Positions 6,129 through 9,912 of a stretch of 9,912 nt of DNA are shown piece by piece (the first letter of the stretch is position 1; the number at the start of each line of letters is the position of its first letter). The notes under the pieces were generated by a model. The model was not told the origin of the DNA. It saw only the letters and a program-made list of their open reading frames with translations, and did not search any database. The position numbers and the translations under genes were made by a program. The DNA comes from Marinospirillum sp. (GTDB lineage Bacteria; Pseudomonadota; Gammaproteobacteria; Pseudomonadales; Halomonadaceae). Location of the stretch: positions 1 to 9,912 of the forward strand of contig SKHR01000216.1 in assembly GCA_007116865.1 (NCBI GenBank). Reading direction: 5' to 3'.

Positions 6129-6793
6129 GCGGCCACTCCGTCAAACTTGATGCGTCCCTGAGATAACACAAGGGTACGCTGCTTCATGCTCTTGATCAGT
6201 TCCAGGTCGTGAGTGGCGATCAGCACGGTGACACCCACTGCGTTAAATTGACGAAAAAGCTGCATGATTTCGGCAGACAGTTTGGGGTCCAGGTTACCCG
6301 TTGGCTCATCCGCAAGGAGAATCGGCGGTTTGTTGACCACCGCCCGAGCGATGCCAACCCGCTGCTGCTCACCACCTGACAGCATGATCGGGGTGAGCTT
6401 TTCTTTGCTCAGCAACCCAACCTTGTCCAGTGCCGCACGGACACGTTTGCCAATATCTGCCGGGGCCATGCCTTCAATCACCAGAGGAAGCGCCACATTA
6501 TCGTAGACGCTGCGATCAAACAGCAGCTGGTGGTCTTGAAAGACCACGCCGATATTGCGGCGTAAATAGGGAATATGGCGGCGTGCCAAGCGGTTGAGAT
6601 GCATTTTGTTGACGACTACTTGTCCGCGGGTTGCCACCTCCATGCGCATGATCAGTTTGAGCAGGGTGCTCTTGCCCGCGCCGGAATGCCCAGTTAAAAA
6701 TGCCATCTCCCCTTCTCGCAGATGCAGGTTCACGTCCTGGAGGGCCTCATGCCCGTTTTCATAACGTTTGAATACATTGGCAAACTGGATCAT
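6125..6793 (-). CDS. ftsE: Cell-division ATP-binding protein FtsE
   Basis: FtsE is the cytoplasmic ATPase of the FtsEX complex. It has 222 residues, the family length. Motifs are Walker A GHSGAGKST (35-43), Q-loop Q86 in VVFQDHQLL, signature LSGGEQQRV (138-146), Walker B LLADEPT (159-165), D-loop NLD (167-169) and H-loop H195. The pairing with FtsX at a four-base overlap separates it from LolD-type ATPases, which share these motifs. An AGGAAG ribosome site (6801-6806) seven bases upstream of the ATG supports the start. The ftsY stop lies 18 bases upstream, so ftsY, ftsE and ftsX are probably one transcript. Confidence 0.97.
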   Translation of the reverse strand: MIQFANVFKRYENGHEALQDVNLHLREGEMAFLTGHSGAGKSTLLKLIMRMEVATRGQVVVNKMHLNRLARRHIPYLRRNIGVVFQDHQLLFDRSVYDNVALPLVIEGMAPADIGKRVRAALDKVGLLSKEKLTPIMLSGGEQQRVGIARAVVNKPPILLADEPTGNLDPKLSAEIMQLFRQFNAVGVTVLIATHDLELIKSMKQRTLVLSQGRIKFDGVAA

Positions 6794-6811
6794 GGCGTGG
6801 CTTCCTGCGGT

Positions 6812-7816
6812 TCAGGTTGATTCGGCTGACGCCAGATCAAGTAGTGCATCAACAAAACTGGTGGCATCAAAGGCGCGCAGGTCTTCGGCCTGTTCGCCGA
6901 CGCCGATAAAGCGAACTGGCAGCCCCAGTTCTCGGGCTAAGGCAAAGATGATCCCGCCCTTGGCCGTCCCATCCAGCTTGGTGAGCACCAGCCCGGTCAG
7001 TGGCACTGATTGATGAAATTCTCGTGCCTGAGCCAGGGCATTTTGTCCAGTGGCGGCATCCAGCACCAACAGGGTTTCATGAGGGGCTTCAGGGTCGAGC
7101 TTTTGCATGACCCGGCGAACCTTGGACAGCTCCTCCATCAAATGTCCTTTGTTATGCAGGCGTCCGGCGGTATCAGCAATCAGCAGATCGGCCTTGCGGG
7201 CCTGGGCGGCTTGCAGGGCATCAAAAATCACACTGGCGCTGTCCGCTCCGGTGTGCTGCGCAATCACGGGGACGTCGTTGCGCTCTCCCCATACTTTCAG
7301 CTGTTCAACGGCTGCCGCCCGGAAGGTATCACCCGCCGCCAGCAGAACTTTTTTGCCCTCGCCTTGATAACGTCGGGCAAGCTTGCCGATGGTGGTGGTT
7401 TTGCCCGCGCCATTGACGCCCACCATCAGAAGGACAAAGGGTTTGTCTGTCTGACCGGGCAGTGTTAGAGGCTGGCAAACTGGGTCAAGAATACGGATCA
7501 AAGCAGTGCGCAGGGCCTGGAGAAGCGCATCGGCATCGGTCACTTGCTTTTTGTCGATCTGAGTGGTCAGATCGGCAATGATTTCCTGTGTGGCTGTCAT
7601 GCCGACATCTGCCATGAGCAGCCGGGTTTCCAGCTCCTCCAATAAGTCGTCATCAATCTGTGGGTTGGCGCTGAAAAGCCCGGCAAGTCCGCTGCGTGTT
7701 TTGGCAAGGCCGCTTTTCAGGCGGGAAAACAAGCCGCCTTGGGGCTGGTTGGCTTCGGTTTCGGGTGGGGTTTCGCCTTGTTCGGCTTTTTTATCGCGTT
7801 TAAACAGTCCAAGCAT
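6812..7816 (-). CDS. ftsY: Signal recognition particle receptor FtsY
   Basis: FtsY is the GTPase that docks SRP-ribosome complexes at the inner membrane for co-translational insertion. It has 334 residues. A short, charged N-terminal segment (about 1-50) replaces the long acidic A domain of E. coli FtsY (497 residues in all). The N domain four-helix part is at about 55-112. The G domain has G1 GVNGAGKTT (133-141), G2 DTFRAAA (163-169), G3 DTAGR (215-219), G4 TKLD (279-282) and G5 GVGE (305-308). DTFRAAAVEQLKVWGERN is the FtsY form of the insertion region, which excludes Ffh. A conserved helix (about 30-48, GLFSRLKSGLAKTRSGL) probably binds the membrane. The ribosome site is weak. It is the first gene of the ftsYEX run and diverges from rsmD. 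Confidence 0.96.
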   Translation of the reverse strand: MLGLFKRDKKAEQGETPPETEANQPQGGLFSRLKSGLAKTRSGLAGLFSANPQIDDDLLEELETRLLMADVGMTATQEIIADLTTQIDKKQVTDADALLQALRTALIRILDPVCQPLTLPGQTDKPFVLLMVGVNGAGKTTTIGKLARRYQGEGKKVLLAAGDTFRAAAVEQLKVWGERNDVPVIAQHTGADSASVIFDALQAAQARKADLLIADTAGRLHNKGHLMEELSKVRRVMQKLDPEAPHETLLVLDAATGQNALAQAREFHQSVPLTGLVLTKLDGTAKGGIIFALARELGLPVRFIGVGEQAEDLRAFDATSFVDALLDLASAEST

Positions 7817-7844
7817 GACAGTCTTATCTTATTCAGTCGATGAA

Positions 7845-7875
7845 TCAGGTATCCTATCACCTGAAGTGGCAGGTG
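7845..7875 (+). promoter_or_regulatory. Alternating inverted repeats between ftsY and rsmD
   Basis: TCAGGT (7845-7850) pairs exactly with ACCTGA (7859-7864), while CACCTG (7858-7863) also pairs exactly with CAGGTG (7870-7875). The middle arm can pair with either side but not both. A further ATTCA/TGAAT repeat lies just before (7831-7845). The last arm ends seven bases before the rsmD ribosome site (7882-7888). This could be a three-half-site operator for both genes or an alternative-hairpin leader for rsmD. Confidence 0.4.
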
Positions 7876-7894
7876 GGTAGTAAGGGGGCGCGCG

Positions 7895-8509
7895 TTGGCA
7901 AAGGCAAAAAAAGGGGCTCGGCAAAATCAGGGCCAGGTACGCATCATCGGTGGCTCATGGCGTGGTCGCAGGCTGCGCGTACTGGATCATGAGGGGCTAA
8001 GACCCAGCGGTGATCGGGTCAGAGAAACGCTGTTTAATTGGCTCCAATTTGATCTGCCGGGTGCGGTCTGTCTGGACGCGTTTGCTGGCACGGGTGCTTT
8101 GGGGGCCGAGGCGCTGAGTCGGGGCGCAAAGCAGGTGATCATGCTTGAGCGAGAACCCCGTGTTGCACACAATTTGTCGCAACAACTGACAGAATTGGCA
8201 GGCGCTTCACTGTCTGTTGAGTGTGTGGATGCCTTGATATGGCTTCAATCGCCTGCGCGTGAGCGCTTTGACCTGGTGTTTCTGGACCCTCCGTTTGTCA
8301 TGAACCTCTTGTCTCAGACGGCTCAAAGCCTGGAAAGTGGCGGCTGGTTGAGTCCGACGGCATTGATTTATGTTGAATATGCACGTCAACTGGCACGCCC
8401 TGTGCTACCAGAGAACTGGATGATGTTAAAAGAAAAACAGACCCAAGAGGTGGTCTATGCCCTTTATCAGCGCAGTGACAAGCCTTCATTTGGTAGCGAC
8501 AGAGTTTGA
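7895..8509 (+). CDS. rsmD: 16S rRNA (guanine-966-N2)-methyltransferase RsmD
   Basis: RsmD transfers a methyl group from S-adenosylmethionine to N2 of G966 in 16S rRNA during 30S maturation. The protein has 204 residues, near the family length. Features are the N-terminal RIIGGSWRGRRL (16-27), the family motif RPSGDRVRETLFNWL (36-50), SAM motif I DAFAGTGALGAEALSRGA (61-78), the acidic E85 after strand 2 and the catalytic DPPF (131-134). The start is TTG (7895-7897), supported by AAGGGGG (7882-7888) six bases upstream. coaD follows after 52 bases in the same direction. The alternating inverted repeats upstream may affect its expression. Confidence 0.95.
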   Translation: MAKAKKGARQNQGQVRIIGGSWRGRRLRVLDHEGLRPSGDRVRETLFNWLQFDLPGAVCLDAFAGTGALGAEALSRGAKQVIMLEREPRVAHNLSQQLTELAGASLSVECVDALIWLQSPARERFDLVFLDPPFVMNLLSQTAQSLESGGWLSPTALIYVEYARQLARPVLPENWMMLKEKQTQEVVYALYQRSDKPSFGSDRV

Positions 8510-8561
8510 GCCGCCACTGGCTTTTGGGTAAGATGCGCAATCTTGAGTCGGAGGTCTGCTG

Positions 8562-9032
8562 ATGCGGCGCATCATTTATCCGGGAACGTTTGATCCCATC
8601 ACCCATGGGCATCGGGACTTAGTGCGCCGGGCGTTAACCCTGTTTGATGAGGTGGTCGTTGCGGTTGCGGCGAGTCCACGCAAGTCGCCCTGGTTGGATT
8701 TGCAGACACGGGTGAGCTTGGCGCAGGAAGTACTCGCTGATTTGCCAGGTGTCAGTGTGCTTGGGTTTGATGGGCTACTGGTCGATCTGCTCAAGGCTCA
8801 GCAAGCTCACCGAGTGCTTCGTGGGGTGAGAGGCGTTGCAGATTTTGAGTATGAGGCACAGTTGGCTGCATTGAACAAGGCGCTGTTGCCGGAGATGGAA
8901 ACCGTTTTTTTGACGCCGGATGCACCCTACAGCTTTATCGCATCCAGCCTGGTCAGGGATGTGGCCAGTCATGGTGGAGACATCAGCGCATGGGTCCACC
9001 CTTGTGTGGTGAATGCACTCAAGAAAACGTAA
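8562..9032 (+). CDS. coaD: Phosphopantetheine adenylyltransferase CoaD
   Basis: CoaD catalyses the penultimate step of coenzyme A synthesis: 4'-phosphopantetheine plus ATP gives dephospho-CoA and pyrophosphate. It is a cytoplasmic nucleotidyltransferase of 156 residues, typical for the family. The nucleotide-binding motif is YPGTFDPITHGHRDL (6-20) with the T/HxGH signature ending at H17. LRGVRGVADFEYE (86-98) contacts substrate in known CoaD proteins. The second ATP-site motif YSFIASSLVRDVA (122-134) is also present. A CGGAGGT ribosome site (8549-8555) six bases before the ATG fixes the start. It lies between rsmD and the ferredoxin gene, an order familiar from pseudomonads. Confidence 0.97.
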   Translation: MRRIIYPGTFDPITHGHRDLVRRALTLFDEVVVAVAASPRKSPWLDLQTRVSLAQEVLADLPGVSVLGFDGLLVDLLKAQQAHRVLRGVRGVADFEYEAQLAALNKALLPEMETVFLTPDAPYSFIASSLVRDVASHGGDISAWVHPCVVNALKKT

Positions 9033-9134
9033 CAATAAAAATGGTCAGGTCGTCTGAACGAGACATCACTGAACCTCAGGTGTCTGGTTGAATCTAACTT
9101 CTTTGCATGCTTTGAGTTTGAGAGGAAAAGCAAT

Positions 9135-9389
9135 ATGGCCTTGTATATCACTGATGAATGCATCAACTGTGACGTTTGTGAACCCGAGTGTCCGAATGGT
9201 GCGATCACACAGGGTGATGAGATTTATGTGATTGACCCCAATCTGTGTACGGAGTGTGTGGGTCATTACGATGAGCCTCAGTGTGTTGAGGTCTGTCCGG
9301 TTGAATGTATTCCCAAAGACCCCAATCATGTGGAGTCCAAAGAAGAATTGATGGAAAAATATGAAGTGATTCAGGCCGCACTCGGCTGA
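9135..9389 (+). CDS. fdx: 2[4Fe-4S] ferredoxin, Allochromatium vinosum / YfhL type
   Basis: This is a small cytoplasmic electron carrier of 84 residues with two [4Fe-4S] clusters. The first motif is C9-x2-C12-x2-C15-x3-C19. The second is C38-x2-C41, then eight residues to C50, then C54. The long C41-C50 insert (VGHYDEPQ) and the extra C58 with a C-terminal helix mark the A. vinosum-type ferredoxins, known for very low-potential clusters, and the E. coli YfhL group. The sequence is very close to my memory of the A. vinosum protein. An AGAGGAAA ribosome site (about 9120-9127) precedes the ATG. It follows coaD after 102 bases, with no strong promoter visible, and ends at a strong terminator. The electron partner is unknown from context. 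Confidence 0.95.
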   Translation: MALYITDECINCDVCEPECPNGAITQGDEIYVIDPNLCTECVGHYDEPQCVEVCPVECIPKDPNHVESKEELMEKYEVIQAALG

Positions 9390-9407
9390 TTTTGATTCAA
9401 CTCGATG

Positions 9408-9446
9408 TCAGGGGCGGAGCCGGTGGGCTTCGCCCCTGATGTTTTT
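9408..9446 (+). terminator. Strong intrinsic terminator after the ferredoxin gene
   Basis: TCAGGGGCG (9408-9416) pairs exactly with CGCCCCTGA (9431-9439). A G-U pair and AGCC/GGCT extend the stem to 14 pairs with a four-base GGTG loop. The run TTTTT (9442-9446) follows for plus-strand transcripts. There is no T-run on the minus-strand side, so termination of the yheV transcript here is less certain, though the hairpin lies just past the yheV stop. Confidence 0.9.
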
Positions 9447-9456
9447 GGGGTTCGAT

Positions 9457-9690
9457 TTAAGGCTTGGTGATCAAACGAACCACCTGAATTTCATCAGCCG
9501 GGTCGGCTTGGGTTTGATTGACCCGAGTGGGCAGCTCATTCACGGGTGCCTGCAAATCCAGTTGATCAGTAAAGTCACAGGCAACACATTCGCGGTGTTG
9601 CTGCCCGGCTTCCTGCCAGGCACGAATCTTATCCATTTCTCCGCAACGCGGGCAGACCACCCCGGCAATAAAGCGCTTGACCGGCATCAT
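9457..9690 (-). CDS. yheV: YheV-like putative zinc-ribbon protein (DUF2387 type)
   Basis: This 77-residue soluble protein starts MMPVKRFIAGVVCPRCG, which matches the E. coli YheV opening KRFIAG.KCP.C. Two CxxC pairs (C13/C16 and C35/C38, the latter in RECVACDF) should bind one zinc ion, as expected for the family. The biological role is not established. After the ribbon, the C-terminal 35 residues are polar and likely flexible, ending in EIQVVRL. The start is one of two consecutive ATGs (9690 or 9687). A GGTGA stretch at the end of purL could serve as ribosome site. The gene begins one base after the purL stop, so it is almost surely expressed with purL. Confidence 0.85.
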   Translation of the reverse strand: MMPVKRFIAGVVCPRCGEMDKIRAWQEAGQQHRECVACDFTDQLDLQAPVNELPTRVNQTQADPADEIQVVRLITKP

Positions 9691-9691
9691 C

Positions 9692-9912
9692 CTAGTTCAC
9701 CCAGCGCCGGGCATTGGCAAACAGCCGCTGCCACGGGCCTTGATCACCCCAGCTATCCGGATGCCAGGCGTTATTCAGGGTGCGGGCAACCCGTTCAGGA
9801 TGAGGCATCATGATGGTGACCCGGCCATCCTGGCTGGACAGCCCGGTGACGCCAGCCACAGAGCCATTGGGGTTGAAAGGATAACGCTCGGTGACCTGAC
9901 CATAGTGATCCA
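9692..9912 (-). CDS. purL: Phosphoribosylformylglycinamidine synthase PurL, C-terminal end (5' part outside window)
   Basis: This is the last 72 codons of a gene entering from the right edge. It encodes the C-terminus of the large single-chain PurL, whose glutamine amidotransferase domain supplies ammonia for converting FGAR to FGAM in purine synthesis. The segment has GQVTERYPFNPNGS, then RVTIMMPHPERV (residues 30-41 of the visible part), which holds the catalytic-triad His and Glu of the class I amidotransferase. NNAWHPDSWGDQGPWQRLFANARRW follows, as at the end of E. coli PurL. The stop is TAG at 9692-9694, one base before the yheV start. Confidence 0.95.
   Translation of the reverse strand, partial: DHYGQVTERYPFNPNGSVAGVTGLSSQDGRVTIMMPHPERVARTLNNAWHPDSWGDQGPWQRLFANARRWVN

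Noticed and set aside
7010..7468. Plus-strand 152-codon open frame inside ftsY
   Set aside because: It is antisense to the FtsY GTPase domain and its open length follows from the codon bias of the real gene.
7858..7875. LexA (SOS) box
   Set aside because: The arms contain CTG and CAG but with a six-base spacer, not the ten-base AT-rich spacer of a LexA box.
8509..8526. Terminator between rsmD and coaD (AGCC-GCCACT-GGCT then TTTT)
   Set aside because: The stem is only four pairs, too weak to call, and read-through into coaD is expected.
9439..9813. Plus-strand 124-codon open frame
   Set aside because: It lies antisense to yheV and the end of purL, whose proteins are clearly recognisable, and it starts inside the terminator.

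Overview
The window carries ordinary chromosomal core genes of a gammaproteobacterium. Several lines point there: the ftsY-ftsE-ftsX-rpoH order, an RpoH with the diagnostic QRKLFFNLR box, a TrxC-type thioredoxin with an N-terminal zinc ribbon, a 2[4Fe-4S] ferredoxin of the Allochromatium vinosum type, a YheV-type zinc-ribbon protein and an RstA/RstB-like two-component pair. The rsmD-coaD-ferredoxin order next to ftsYEX-rpoH recalls Pseudomonas and related marine lineages. I cannot fix the genus. No mobile element, CRISPR array, tRNA or rRNA is visible.

Layout. On the minus strand, 1-797 is the 5' part of a sensor kinase gene (rstB-like, cut by the window edge), downstream of its response regulator (rstA-like, 818-1537). 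A 360-bp divergent control region (1538-1897) separates them from a plus-strand group: an exported SH3b-domain protein of unknown role (1898-2683), a flavin-reductase-like flavoprotein (2708-3316), a 94-residue cysteine-motif protein overlapping it by one base (3316-3600), and trxC (3660-4100). TrxC converges on rpoH and their coding ends overlap by 16 bp. The minus-strand block ftsY (6812-7816), ftsE (6125-6793), ftsX (5046-6128) and rpoH (4085-4960) is packed like an operon. A 78-bp divergent region with alternating inverted repeats separates ftsY from the plus-strand run rsmD (7895-8509), coaD (8562-9032) and fdx (9135-9389), which ends at a strong intrinsic terminator (9408-9446). From the right edge, the 3' end of purL (9692-9912) and yheV (9457-9690) run on the minus strand toward that terminator.

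How the genes fit together. FtsE/FtsX link the divisome to septal cell-wall hydrolysis. FtsY is the SRP receptor and RpoH the heat-shock sigma factor. RsmD methylates 16S rRNA, CoaD makes dephospho-CoA, and PurL makes purine precursors. The flavoprotein, the cysteine-motif protein and TrxC may form a loose thiol/flavin redox group, but this is inferred only from adjacency.

I found no clearly new biological system. The best leads are the uncharacterised cysteine-motif protein coupled to the flavoprotein, the alternating inverted repeats before rsmD, a paired direct-repeat structure in the rpoH leader, a palindrome abutting a perfect -10 element before the SH3b gene, a two-module sensor region in the kinase, and the convergent trxC/rpoH coding overlap.
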